Source: an uncultured Clostridia bacterium
Lineage (GTDB): Bacteria; Bacillota; Clostridia; TANB77; CAG-508
Direction: 5' to 3'
Assembly: GCA_934130935.1 (NCBI GenBank)
Contig: CAKOYQ010000006.1
Coordinates: 1 to 64,000 of the forward strand
Length of the DNA stretch: 64,000 nucleotides
The translations under genes were made by a program, and so were the position numbers. Positions 24,846 to 33,518 of the stretch are shown one piece after another. The notes beneath the pieces are model-generated. The model did not search any database, was not told where the DNA came from, and saw only the letters and a program-made list of their open reading frames with translations. Position 1 is the first letter of the stretch. Every line of letters begins with the position of its first letter.

Positions 24846-25040
24846 TTGGATGAAAGAAAGGATAAATGCTAGTAGTACCAAACTACCAAAGATAAGGCAA
24901 ACAGCCAACATAACTGTTTCTTCAGAAATAGAGTTCCAGTCAATATGGGGCTTCTTCTTGTCGTTTTCTTTAAATGAATTTTCAGTAGGTTCCAGTGTTT
25001 CTTGTTTCTTTTTCCGAAAAAGCTTTCTTATAGTATTCAT
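24843..25040 (-). CDS. Small single-pass membrane protein
   Basis: 65 residues: a basic start (MNTIRKLFRKKKQETLEP), a polar stretch, and one C-terminal hydrophobic helix (TVMLAVCLIFGSLVLLAFILSF), so tail-anchored topology. The ATG at 25040 is chosen because AAAGGA lies just upstream; the longer reading from 25100 has no ribosome site. Codons are somewhat richer in G+C than neighbours, like the genes at 7309 and 60353. Function unknown. Confidence 0.6.
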   Translation of the reverse strand: MNTIRKLFRKKKQETLEPTENSFKENDKKKPHIDWNSISEETVMLAVCLIFGSLVLLAFILSFIQ

Positions 25041-25202
25041 AAAAGATCCTTTCTCTTTGCACTCTATAGAGTGCGTATTATTACTACTTACTATTAACAT
25101 TTTTAATTATATCAAAAATAGATATAGAAAACAAGTTTTTATTCTGTAAAATGCAATTTTATTATTGCATAGAATTACTAATAAACTTTTATGAGAAAAA
25201 CG

Positions 25203-25231
25203 TTGAAAAAAAAAATATATTATGATATATT
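25203..25231 (+). promoter_or_regulatory. Promoter for the surface-locus operon
   Basis: TTGAAA (25203-25208), 17 bases, TATATT (25226-25231), followed by AAGGAGGA before the ATG at 25267. Ten plus-strand genes follow with short gaps or overlaps up to 33494. Confidence 0.6.
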
Positions 25232-25266
25232 GTAAATAGAATTTTTGGATTTACAAGGAGGAAAAA

Positions 25267-25830
25267 ATGAAAAAAGTAATTTCAAATCTAATATTTATTA
25301 TTTATCTAATTATAGCAATATTTATAACAGTGTGTTTATTGTCGTATAATGACTATAAAATAACTGAATTTGGAAACACTTCACTAATCATTATATCAGA
25401 CAAAAAGATGCAACCAGATTTTAATAAAGGAGACTTAGTTATAGTAGAAAAATCAGAAGATGATATAAAAGCAGGAAAAAAAGCTTTTTATTATGACACA
25501 TATACAAAACAGATAAAAGTAAAATTAGGAACAATAGAGGACGTTAAAAAAGAAAGTGAATCACAAACAACTTATGTAGTAGATGATGGAGAACATATGA
25601 TATCAAGCGAATATGTTATAGGTTCAGCAGAAACAGCAAAAGTTATGCCAAAGATTGGAACAATATTAAAAATAGTAGAATCAAAATGGGGATTTTTATT
25701 TTTGATTGTTTTTCCAGCATTATTAGCGTTTGTTAATCAAGCAATGGTAGTAGCTTCTGGAATAAAAGAGGCTAAGAAAGAAGCTAAAAAAGAGGCTGAG
25801 GAAATAGAAAAAAATGAGCCAGCTAAGTAG
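25267..25830 (+). CDS. Signal peptidase-like protein of SipW type, catalytic residues lost
   Basis: 187 residues with N- and C-terminal membrane helices and the SipW architecture. Where active enzymes read SGSMEPT..GD, this one reads SDKKMQPDFNKGD: the catalytic serine position is lysine. The usual THR histidine segment is replaced by IKVKLG. The C-terminus ends in a charged repeat (EAKKEAKKEAEE). It is first in the operon and overlaps the next gene. I infer a non-catalytic paralogue, perhaps a chaperone or regulatory subunit for the active SipW proteins of the locus. Confidence 0.8.
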   Translation: MKKVISNLIFIIYLIIAIFITVCLLSYNDYKITEFGNTSLIIISDKKMQPDFNKGDLVIVEKSEDDIKAGKKAFYYDTYTKQIKVKLGTIEDVKKESESQTTYVVDDGEHMISSEYVIGSAETAKVMPKIGTILKIVESKWGFLFLIVFPALLAFVNQAMVVASGIKEAKKEAKKEAEEIEKNEPAK

Positions 25831-26452
25831 GAAAAATGCCAAAAAATGTTTGATATTAATATGTTTATGTATTATTTTGTTATTGATATATGGAATAGTT
25901 CGTATATATGCTCTTTTTTATAGTGAATTATATGCAAGAGTTCAGCTTAAAAATGGAGTGTGGAATATTGTAGTAAATGGTACAGACATAACTAAAGGAA
26001 CAGATGTAACATTTGTTATAGATAATGTTACACTACAAGATAATGAACATGTTAAACCAGGAAATTTAGCTCCTGGTTTAATGGGTACATTTAAAATAAG
26101 CATTAATCCTAAGGACACTGATGTTTCGATAAGATATAATGTTAGTTTAGATGAGGAACAATTAACAAACAGCAATATACAAATAAAATCTATAAAAGAA
26201 ACACAAGCAGGAAATGAATTAATAAAAATAGATAAAAATACGTATACGGGAATTATTCCATTAGAAAAGATTAAAGAGGGAAATACAAATGAAATTACAG
26301 TAGAAGTAGAATGGAAAGAGAATGAAGATAATAATGAGCAAGATCTTGCATTAGGTTCTATTTGGAATGCAGAATATCAAATTCCAATAACTGTATATGT
26401 AAGTCAATATTTGGGCGAAGAAATAAATACTTATACTGAAAGTCAAAATTAA
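25814..26452 (+). CDS. TasA/camelysin-like exported protein
   Basis: 212 residues. The N-terminal hydrophobic segment (CLILICLCIILLLIYGIVRIYALFY) resembles SipW-dependent signal peptides, with the IYA-F boundary. The mature part is beta-rich, starting with VQLKNGVWNIVVNGTDITKGT; HVKPGNLAPGLMGTFKISINPKDTDVSIRYNVSL matches the jelly-roll pattern of TasA/CalY-type proteins. It sits between a dead and an active SipW-like gene and overlaps the former by 17 bases. Likely a minor fibre or surface subunit. Confidence 0.75.
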   Translation: MSQLSRKNAKKCLILICLCIILLLIYGIVRIYALFYSELYARVQLKNGVWNIVVNGTDITKGTDVTFVIDNVTLQDNEHVKPGNLAPGLMGTFKISINPKDTDVSIRYNVSLDEEQLTNSNIQIKSIKETQAGNELIKIDKNTYTGIIPLEKIKEGNTNEITVEVEWKENEDNNEQDLALGSIWNAEYQIPITVYVSQYLGEEINTYTESQN

Positions 26453-26469
26453 ATATTACAGGAGAAAAA

Positions 26470-27000
26470 ATGTCGAAACAGGATAAAGAAAAGTCAATAA
26501 GTATCTTAATAGGACATATTCTTAATATTTTATTATTTATAGTTTCTATTTTGATTATAATAGGTGTTTACTATATTGTACAAATAAAAGTGTTCCAAAA
26601 TGATTATTCTAATTTGTTTGGATACACCTTTTTTGAAGTAGCAACTGGAAGTATGTCAAGTACAATAGAAATTGGCGATATTGTTGTAGTAAAAATAACA
26701 AAAGAAGTAAATAAAAATGATATTATTGTATATAAAGATGGTGATAATTTTATCACACATAGATTAGTAGAAAAAGATGGAGATAAGCTAGTAGCAAAAG
26801 GAGATGCAAATAATAGTGAAGACAAGCCGATTGTTGAAGAACAGATTTTAGGGAGAGTTATTTGTATACTTCCTAAAATAGGAATATGGAGAAAAATACT
26901 TTTATCACCAGAAGTAATTGGACTTGTTTTTATTTTATTGTTTCTTTTAGGATGTGTATTTCATTTTACTTCTAAAACGGAGGAAAAAAAGGATGAATAA
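26470..27000 (+). CDS. sipW: SipW-type signal peptidase I
   Basis: A 176-residue membrane protease that removes signal peptides of TasA-like substrates at the outer face of the membrane. It has the ER/archaeal-type catalytic layout: VATGSMSSTIEIGD (serine), FITHRLVEKD (histidine), KGDANNSED (acidic box). It is flanked by an N-terminal and a C-terminal membrane helix. The TAA stop overlaps the start of the next gene by eight bases. One of three apparently active copies in the locus. Confidence 0.9.
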   Translation: MSKQDKEKSISILIGHILNILLFIVSILIIIGVYYIVQIKVFQNDYSNLFGYTFFEVATGSMSSTIEIGDIVVVKITKEVNKNDIIVYKDGDNFITHRLVEKDGDKLVAKGDANNSEDKPIVEEQILGRVICILPKIGIWRKILLSPEVIGLVFILLFLLGCVFHFTSKTEEKKDE

Positions 27001-27565
27001 AAAACTTAAGAGATTATATGCAAAAACAGTAATTCTCATATTATGTTTTTTTATATTAATAAGAATAGTTACACTTGTTTTATCAAAATATGAGAGTGAA
27101 GCGAGGTCGACTGCTAATGTAGATATAGCTTTTTATTTATTAAAAGAAGATTATAAGACAATGACATTAAATTTAGCTTCACTGTTTCCTCAAAATGATG
27201 CTTATTTATTCACATTCACAATAGGAAATCAAGATGGAGAAAAAACTGCTGAAATAGATTTGGTATATGATTTAACTATTAGAACTACTACAAATTTGCC
27301 ACTAACATATGAACTATATAAAAATGAGCAATATACAGATTCTGGAGCAACTAATATAATAAAGAATAATTCAATAGAACAAGATGAATATGGTACATAT
27401 TTTAGAATTATGACAACAGAAGAAGAAAGTTTAAATTATAAAGAACCAAAGACAAATACATATCAATTAGTTGTACATTTTCCCGAAAATTACAATACTA
27501 CAAATTATCAAAATATAATTGAAGCATTAGAAATAAATGTAAGTTCACATCAAGTGACTTCATAA
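26993..27565 (+). CDS. Exported membrane-anchored protein of the surface locus
   Basis: 190 residues from the ATG at 26993, chosen for the ACGGAGGA ribosome site. One N-terminal membrane helix (VILILCFFILIRIVTLVLSKY) ends in a TasA-like LSKYESEARSTANVDIAFYLL. The domain after it is beta-rich (FTFTIGNQDGEKTAEIDLVYDLTIRTTTNLPLTYELYKN). The N.DG....E.DL.YDL..... pattern resembles other SipW-dependent proteins. Likely a cognate substrate of the SipW encoded just upstream. Confidence 0.7.
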   Translation: MNKKLKRLYAKTVILILCFFILIRIVTLVLSKYESEARSTANVDIAFYLLKEDYKTMTLNLASLFPQNDAYLFTFTIGNQDGEKTAEIDLVYDLTIRTTTNLPLTYELYKNEQYTDSGATNIIKNNSIEQDEYGTYFRIMTTEEESLNYKEPKTNTYQLVVHFPENYNTTNYQNIIEALEINVSSHQVTS

Positions 27566-27584
27566 AGATTATAAAAGGAGCGAT

Positions 27585-28529
27585 ATGCAAAAAAAGATAA
27601 GTGAATTTTTTAAATTTAATAAGAACTATAAAAAAAAGCAGATTATTGTATTGGCATTTATTACACTTAGTCTATTATCAATTATAATTGTTTTTGGTAG
27701 ATATGTAACAAATACTATAAATAATTTTTTTGTAAGAAGTAGAGAATTTTATTTTTATAGTGATAAACTTTCTGAGGATAATTCTGTGTATCAAGTTGAC
27801 AACTGGTCTGGTGTAGATGATTATGTAATTACAATAAATATGAATAGTAATAATAATAATATTGAAGCAGCAACATATGACATTGGATATAATATTTCAT
27901 ATACATGTAGTGATAATGCAATTTGTCAGTTAAGTAAAACTTCTGGAACAATACTTGCTAATACAAATTCTGACTATTTTAATTTAACAATAACTCCTAA
28001 TACACAATTATCTACAGGAGATAAAGTAGTTATAGAAGTAGAAGTAAATTCTACAGCCCCATATAAAAAGACATTAAAAGGAAAGTTTACTCTTGTTGTT
28101 GGAAAAGAAAGACTTTCTTATCAAATTACTGATGATGAGCAAAGCCCATATATGATATTAAGAATGACAAACACATTATCATATTACACTGTAAAAGAGG
28201 CATTTGGATCTTTTACAGTTGGGCAAAAGATAGATATAGAAACTTATTTAAGTTTAACAGAAGATGAAAAAAAGAAATGTTATTCAGCAATAGTTAAAAT
28301 TGGGTTTGATCCAAATAAGATTTTATTTGATGTAACAAATAGTGCTTATTCAGATTCAACAAATATGACCAATGTTTTGATAAACGGAAAGAGCTATATA
28401 AGTGGATTTACAATTCCTATTGATGCAATTTCGAGTAGGGAAATACGATTTTATAAAGTTGATGTAAGCCAAAATTATACTTATCCAAATAACAATGGAA
28501 ATTCAATAGTAGCTATTACGAGTGAATAA
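27585..28529 (+). CDS. Exported beta-rich protein of the surface locus
   Basis: 314 residues. After a basic N-terminus comes one hydrophobic helix (IIVLAFITLSLLSIIIVFGRYV) and then NTINNFFVRSREFYFYSDKL, a boundary seen in SipW-dependent exports. The exported part looks like two Ig-like beta domains (YVITINMNSNNNNIEAATYDIGYNISYTC; GDKVVIEVEVNSTAPYKKTLKGKFTLVV). It has a possible disulphide pair in YTCSDNAICQL. No sorting motif. Probable surface or assembly component. Confidence 0.65.
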   Translation: MQKKISEFFKFNKNYKKKQIIVLAFITLSLLSIIIVFGRYVTNTINNFFVRSREFYFYSDKLSEDNSVYQVDNWSGVDDYVITINMNSNNNNIEAATYDIGYNISYTCSDNAICQLSKTSGTILANTNSDYFNLTITPNTQLSTGDKVVIEVEVNSTAPYKKTLKGKFTLVVGKERLSYQITDDEQSPYMILRMTNTLSYYTVKEAFGSFTVGQKIDIETYLSLTEDEKKKCYSAIVKIGFDPNKILFDVTNSAYSDSTNMTNVLINGKSYISGFTIPIDAISSREIRFYKVDVSQNYTYPNNNGNSIVAITSE

Positions 28530-28561
28530 GGGTGTTTTTTACAGAAAGGACTAATGTAAAG

Positions 28562-29560
28562 ATGACAATTAATATAATGAGTGAATATATAGAACTAACC
28601 AAAAAACAAATTACAGCATATTTAAGATTGGTATTTGAAGACAATTATTCTAAAAAATATAATGATTTATATTCAGAAACATATATAAATTCCAGATATT
28701 ATAATTTTTATAATAATAATGATACAACAATTAGAAGAACTATATTAGAAGAATTGAAAAAAACGCAGGAATATGCAATTTCAAGCAATTTTCAAGATAA
28801 AGAGTTGATTGAACAGATATATGTGTTTTTCTGTTATGTGTTATATTTTGATAAAGTTGTATATTACAAAGATTTGAGAAGTAAAATATCCCAAATAGCA
28901 AGATTAAGAAGGAAAATTTTAAATAAAGAAATATGGGAGTTTGAAGAGGAATTATATAAAGAAATAGTTGGATTAAATGAAGAAAAGGAGAGATTATTAA
29001 CAAGATTTGAAACTGATAAGTTTTTTTTAAAGATAACCAATTATAAAGATAAACAAAATGTATATAGAGTAAATGTCAAACATCAACTAAAATTTCCAAT
29101 GGAATATAGTGAAATGGCAATAAACAAAGTGTTTAATATGGGAATAACAAATGAAGATAAGTTGACTATAGAATATTATTTGATTGTTGTTCAAATTATA
29201 AGAGATATTGTTAAACAAAATTTTAAAAAACAGTATGTGGTGGAGTTTGCAGAAACTTTGCTAAAAAAGCCTAAAAAGATAAAAGGATTATTAAATAGTA
29301 TAGATAATGTGGCTGTTCAAGACAAAATAAGTTTAAAGATAAGGCATGAACATTTTATAGAAAACAAAGAAAAAGTATATGAACTTATGAGAGAAGGATA
29401 TAGATTTTCTATTATATTAGATAATTCGTTTGAAGTAAATTATAAAAATATGGAAAATTTAAAAATGTTTAAATTTGTAATACTTAATAAAGATGCAAAA
29501 CAATATAAAGAAATAATGGAGTTTAATGATGAAGTAAGAAACAATATAATAGAAATATAA
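28562..29560 (+). CDS. Cytosolic protein of unknown function in the surface operon
   Basis: 332 residues without a signal peptide. The ATG at 28562 is preferred over a GTG at 28532 because AGAAAGGA lies at 28543-28550. The N-terminal two thirds is helical and charged. Residues near the C-terminus (ISLKIRHEHFIENKEKVY, then YELMREGYRFSIILDN) have the spacing of the end of an EAL domain (E-x-x-E...L..G..IALDDFG), but the catalytic residues are not conserved, so a decayed EAL fold is only a guess. It precedes the AAA+ gene by 33 bases. Confidence 0.55.
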   Translation: MTINIMSEYIELTKKQITAYLRLVFEDNYSKKYNDLYSETYINSRYYNFYNNNDTTIRRTILEELKKTQEYAISSNFQDKELIEQIYVFFCYVLYFDKVVYYKDLRSKISQIARLRRKILNKEIWEFEEELYKEIVGLNEEKERLLTRFETDKFFLKITNYKDKQNVYRVNVKHQLKFPMEYSEMAINKVFNMGITNEDKLTIEYYLIVVQIIRDIVKQNFKKQYVVEFAETLLKKPKKIKGLLNSIDNVAVQDKISLKIRHEHFIENKEKVYELMREGYRFSIILDNSFEVNYKNMENLKMFKFVILNKDAKQYKEIMEFNDEVRNNIIEI

Positions 29561-29593
29561 AATGTAAAATGGTGGAAAAGGAATAAGATAAAT

Positions 29594-31117
29594 ATGGAAA
29601 CATTTTCAAAATTTTTATACGAATTTTTAAAACAGTTTTTTTCAGGTGCTATAACTGTAATAAGAGCTATTGGCACTGGTTTGCAACAAACGTTTGATAT
29701 GAAATCGTATCAAGATATATTAAATACATATAAAAATGATTTTTCAGTTCCAGAATGGGCATTAGTAGTAATTTCAATTTTATGTATAGTAATATTTGTA
29801 GGGTTGATAATTGCATTACTGTATTTATTATCTAGGAAATATGTAAAATTTAGAAGAAAAGCAATTAATCAAGATGAATTATTAGAAGAAGTGGCATCAT
29901 TAAATAAACAAGTTCAAACATTAATGAAAGAAAAAGAAAATATTATGGCAATGAAGGTTTCTCAATTAGGTTTAAAACCTGATGAATCATCTGAAATAGA
30001 ATCACAAGAGCAAGAAGGAGAAAATGTAGATAATCCTGATATAAGATTTTCAAAATTACATGAGATTGATTTAAAATTTGCTGATTATCAACAAGTAGAT
30101 TATGGCAATTCATTTACATTGCCTGAATTATGTGCAAATTTTAGAAATTTTGCAGCATCAAAATTAAGATTATTCTATAAACCAGAGATGGTAAGAATAT
30201 TTATTTCTGGTCTTGCATCTACAAAATTGATAATTTTGCAAGGTATTTCTGGAACAGGTAAAACATCTCTTGCATATGCTTGGGGAAAATTTATGAGACA
30301 TGATTCATGTATTGCATCTGTACAGCCTTCTTGGAGAGATAGAACAGACATGTTTGGATATTTTAATGAGTTTACTAAAAAGTTCAATGAGACAGAAATG
30401 TTAAAAGAAATGTATATTGCAGATTATGTTGATGAAGTTTATACAGTAATTTTGGATGAGATGAATTTATCGCGTGTTGAGTATTATTTTGCAGAAATGC
30501 TTTCTATTTTGGAGATGCCAAATAGAGAGGAATGGATTATAGAGTTGGTTCCAAATAGTTGGAAAACAGACCCTAAATATATAACTGGTGGAAAAATAAA
30601 GGTACCATCAAATATGTGGTATATAGGAACAATTAATAATGATGATTCAACATTTGCAGTAACAGATAAGGTATATGATAGAGCTATGCCAATAGATATA
30701 AATGATAAAAGTGTGCCATTTGAACCAATAGATACAGAGGCAGAAGGAATTAATTTTACATATTTAGATAATTTGTTTAAAACAGCAATACAAGAAAATC
30801 CAATATCACAAGATACATTAGATAAGATTGAACAAATGGATAATTATGTAATACAACATTTCCGTATTGCTTTTGGTAACCGTATTGTAGCACATATGAA
30901 AAAATTTGTACCTGTATATGTAGCTTGCGGTGGAGACGAAATTAGTGGAGTTGATTATTTTATTGCTAAAAAGATATTAAGAAAATTTGAACAATTAAAT
31001 ATGTCATATATTAGAGATGAAATAGACCCTTATATTCAATTTTTAAATACAACATTTGGAAAAAATAAGATGAATGAATGTATAGAATATCTATTAAGAT
31101 TGAAAAAGATGTCATAA
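29594..31117 (+). CDS. Membrane-anchored McrB-like AAA+ ATPase
   Basis: 507 residues. One membrane helix (about 55-80) and a short coiled coil (95-120) precede an AAA+ domain: Walker A GISGTGKT (217-224), Walker B TVILDEMNLSR (284-294), sensor-1 region YIGTINNDDS (344-352) and DRA (362-364, arginine-finger position). The long EMNLSRVEYYFAEMLSILE stretch is characteristic of the McrB/MoxR side of AAA+. McrB proper is a GTPase of a cytosolic restriction system; here the membrane anchor and SipW/TasA neighbours suggest a role in surface assembly or its control. The next gene is its probable partner. Confidence 0.8.
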   Translation: METFSKFLYEFLKQFFSGAITVIRAIGTGLQQTFDMKSYQDILNTYKNDFSVPEWALVVISILCIVIFVGLIIALLYLLSRKYVKFRRKAINQDELLEEVASLNKQVQTLMKEKENIMAMKVSQLGLKPDESSEIESQEQEGENVDNPDIRFSKLHEIDLKFADYQQVDYGNSFTLPELCANFRNFAASKLRLFYKPEMVRIFISGLASTKLIILQGISGTGKTSLAYAWGKFMRHDSCIASVQPSWRDRTDMFGYFNEFTKKFNETEMLKEMYIADYVDEVYTVILDEMNLSRVEYYFAEMLSILEMPNREEWIIELVPNSWKTDPKYITGGKIKVPSNMWYIGTINNDDSTFAVTDKVYDRAMPIDINDKSVPFEPIDTEAEGINFTYLDNLFKTAIQENPISQDTLDKIEQMDNYVIQHFRIAFGNRIVAHMKKFVPVYVACGGDEISGVDYFIAKKILRKFEQLNMSYIRDEIDPYIQFLNTTFGKNKMNECIEYLLRLKKMS

Positions 31118-31141
31118 CATAAAGAAGGGGGAGAATATCAG

Positions 31142-32278
31142 TTGGATAGCTTAGATGTAATAGAACTGTATGAGGATTCAAATAAAGATAAAGTTAAAAA
31201 ATTTATAGATTCTGCAGAATCTAGTTTAAAGGTGCAATCAGAAAAAAAATATGTAACAAGAGATGTTGAATGGATGAATTTGATAGAAGAGGCTATTCCA
31301 CATTTAGATCATGTGTTTAGAACACCAAATCGTTTTATTCAAAATGAAGAAGAAATTGTAAAAATTGAGCAGGCAAGGAAAGTGTCTGTTGAGACGATAA
31401 AGCATTTATCAAAAAATACAAATTTTATACAAACAGTAGATGAAAATGGAGATGTTATACCATCAAAATTACTTAATGTAAGAAAAGAAGAAACTTATAA
31501 TACATACGAAAATCGTTTGGCTTATACTTTAATACAAAACATTAAGTTTTTTATTAATAAAAGAAAAAAGTCATTAGAAGAATCATTAGGCATGGGAAAA
31601 GATGATGAAAATAAGGATAATAAACAATTAGAGTATAATGCAAAATCAAAATTGAATGATGAGGATGTAGACATAAATGTTTCAATAAGTTCAAAATTAG
31701 ATTCTCAAGGGAAAAATTCACAAGAGAAAAACAAAAATATGATAGAAAGAATTGAAGAAATAGAAAGAAAAATTACAGATATAGAGTCTAATGATGTTTA
31801 TAAAATTCTTGATAAATTGCATGTTATACCAGTTAAAGACCCGATTAAGAAAACAAATATGATACTAAAAAATGTTCATTTTCAATATATTATGAAATTA
31901 TGGGAATTTATGAAAGATAATTTTGATACACAGACAAATGCTACAGAAGAAAATAAGGATTATATGGATAATGGACAATTAAAAAAAATGATGGATGAGG
32001 CATTTTTGCTACAGTATTTGGTAATGAAAACATTAGATGAAGATGAGACAGAAAAACAAGATACTCAAAAACAAGTAAAAGCAATGGTAATTGAGCAAAT
32101 GCTAGATAAAATGCTTGATCTTGATGAAGAAATAACAGAAGAACAATTACAACAAATGGTTGCAGAAAAATATGAAGTTATAAAATATAAAAAGATGGCA
32201 GTATTACAAGATATACAAAAAATATTTAAGAAAAATATTGAATTATATGAAGAAAAAGTTGAAATGAAAGGTTTGTAA
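31142..32278 (+). CDS. DUF2357-like partner of the AAA+ ATPase
   Basis: 378 residues from a TTG start at 31142, preceded by AAGGGGGAGA. The segment RKEETYNTYENRLAYTLIQN (114-133) matches the YDTxENR pattern of DUF2357 proteins, which pair with McrB-like ATPases. In defence systems this domain is usually followed by a PD-(D/E)XK nuclease; I see none here, only charged coiled-coil sequence. Inference: a nuclease-free adaptor working with the upstream ATPase. The stop codon is three bases from the next SipW gene. Confidence 0.6.
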   Translation: MDSLDVIELYEDSNKDKVKKFIDSAESSLKVQSEKKYVTRDVEWMNLIEEAIPHLDHVFRTPNRFIQNEEEIVKIEQARKVSVETIKHLSKNTNFIQTVDENGDVIPSKLLNVRKEETYNTYENRLAYTLIQNIKFFINKRKKSLEESLGMGKDDENKDNKQLEYNAKSKLNDEDVDINVSISSKLDSQGKNSQEKNKNMIERIEEIERKITDIESNDVYKILDKLHVIPVKDPIKKTNMILKNVHFQYIMKLWEFMKDNFDTQTNATEENKDYMDNGQLKKMMDEAFLLQYLVMKTLDEDETEKQDTQKQVKAMVIEQMLDKMLDLDEEITEEQLQQMVAEKYEVIKYKKMAVLQDIQKIFKKNIELYEEKVEMKGL

Positions 32279-32281
32279 AAA

Positions 32282-32866
32282 ATGAAAGAAAAAATACAAA
32301 AAATAAAAAATAATAAGATACTAAAGATAATTGGAAATATTATGTATGTAATTGTTTTTGTGCTTATTTTATTAATATTAATAATTGCACTTTTACAAAG
32401 GACAAGTAATAATGAAGTTACACTTGGAGGATATAGAATATTTGTTGTAGCAACAGGAAGTATGGTTCCAAAATATAATGTTGGAGATGTTTTAATTTCA
32501 AAAGAAATACCACCAGAAGAGATTAAAGTTGGAGATGACATTGTATATACAGGAAAAGAAGGAAGCTTTAAGGATAAAGTTGTAACACATCAAGTTATAT
32601 TTATTGAAAAAGATAACGAAAATTATAGAATAAAGACAAAAGGTATTGCAAATACAGGAGAAGATCCAGAAATAACTCAAGAACAGGTTATGGGAAAAAT
32701 AATATATAAATTTAAAATATTAACTTTTATGCAAAAATTAGTTGCAAATAATTATATTTTCTATTTTGTTGTATTTGTACCTATTGTTTTAATAACATAT
32801 AGACAAATTAGAAGAGCAACATTAAGTGTTGAAGATGAAGAAGAGGATGATAACAACAAAGAATAA
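32282..32866 (+). CDS. sipW: SipW-type signal peptidase I, second active copy
   Basis: 194 residues. Catalytic boxes are intact: VATGSMVPKYNVGD (serine), KVVTHQVIFIEKD (histidine) and KTKGIANTGEDPE (acidic box). An N-terminal hydrophobic helix and a C-terminal pair of segments (YIFYFVVFVPIVLITY) complete the usual topology. It directly precedes a TasA-like gene with the TYAWF signal boundary, which is probably its substrate. Confidence 0.9.
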   Translation: MKEKIQKIKNNKILKIIGNIMYVIVFVLILLILIIALLQRTSNNEVTLGGYRIFVVATGSMVPKYNVGDVLISKEIPPEEIKVGDDIVYTGKEGSFKDKVVTHQVIFIEKDNENYRIKTKGIANTGEDPEITQEQVMGKIIYKFKILTFMQKLVANNYIFYFVVFVPIVLITYRQIRRATLSVEDEEEDDNNKE

Positions 32867-32885
32867 ATAAAGAAAGGAATGAATT

Positions 32886-33494
32886 ATGCATAAATTTATC
32901 AAAATTTTAAAAAAAGTAAAATTAAAAAACATGATAATTTTAATTTTGTTATTGATATTTAATACATATGCATGGTTCATATATGCAACAAGAGTTGCTA
33001 CTGATATAACTGCCCATGTTAGCTCATGGAATGTAGAATTTGTAGGAAGTGAAGGAGAAATTACTACCAATTTAGTTGTGACTATAGGACGAATTTATCC
33101 TGGTATGGATAGGTTTGAAAAAATAGTAGAAGTACATAACAAAGGAGAAACAAAAGCAGTACTTGGATATGAAATAGAGGAATTTAAAATAATGGGAGAG
33201 ACATTTACTGTAGATGAAAAGAATGGCCCTACCACACAAGAGATACAGAATAAAATAAATACAGAATATCCATTTAAAATAAAAATAGAGAAAGATGATA
33301 CTCAACTTAGCGAAGGAATAGGAAATGGAAAATTTGTAATTAGTTTAGATTGGGATTTTGAAGCAGAAACTGAAAATGGAGATGAAATAGATACAGAATG
33401 GGGAAATAAAGCATATGAATTCTATTCATTACACCCTGGAGAAAACAGTATAGAAATAAAAATGACACTTATGGCAACACAAAAAGCAGAATAA
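32886..33494 (+). CDS. TasA/camelysin-like protein with SipW-dependent signal peptide
   Basis: 202 residues. The signal segment MIILILLLIFNTYAWFIYATR has the TYAWF boundary typical of SipW-dependent peptides. The mature part reads TDITAHVSSWNVEFVGSEGE, then RIYPGMDRFEKIVEVHNKGETKAVLGYEIEEF, the first two strands of a TasA-like jelly roll. The start at 32886 follows AAAGGAATG. Last gene of the operon; its stop codon lies in the palindrome shared with the convergent gene. Confidence 0.85.
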   Translation: MHKFIKILKKVKLKNMIILILLLIFNTYAWFIYATRVATDITAHVSSWNVEFVGSEGEITTNLVVTIGRIYPGMDRFEKIVEVHNKGETKAVLGYEIEEFKIMGETFTVDEKNGPTTQEIQNKINTEYPFKIKIEKDDTQLSEGIGNGKFVISLDWDFEAETENGDEIDTEWGNKAYEFYSLHPGENSIEIKMTLMATQKAE

Positions 33495-33518
33495 AAATGA
33501 AAATCATATTTATTCTGC
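33486..33518. terminator. Bidirectional terminator between two TasA-like genes
   Basis: GCAGAATAAA (33486-33495) and TTTATTCTGC (33509-33518) form a stem with both stop codons inside it; both proteins therefore end in the residues A-E. Confidence 0.7.
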
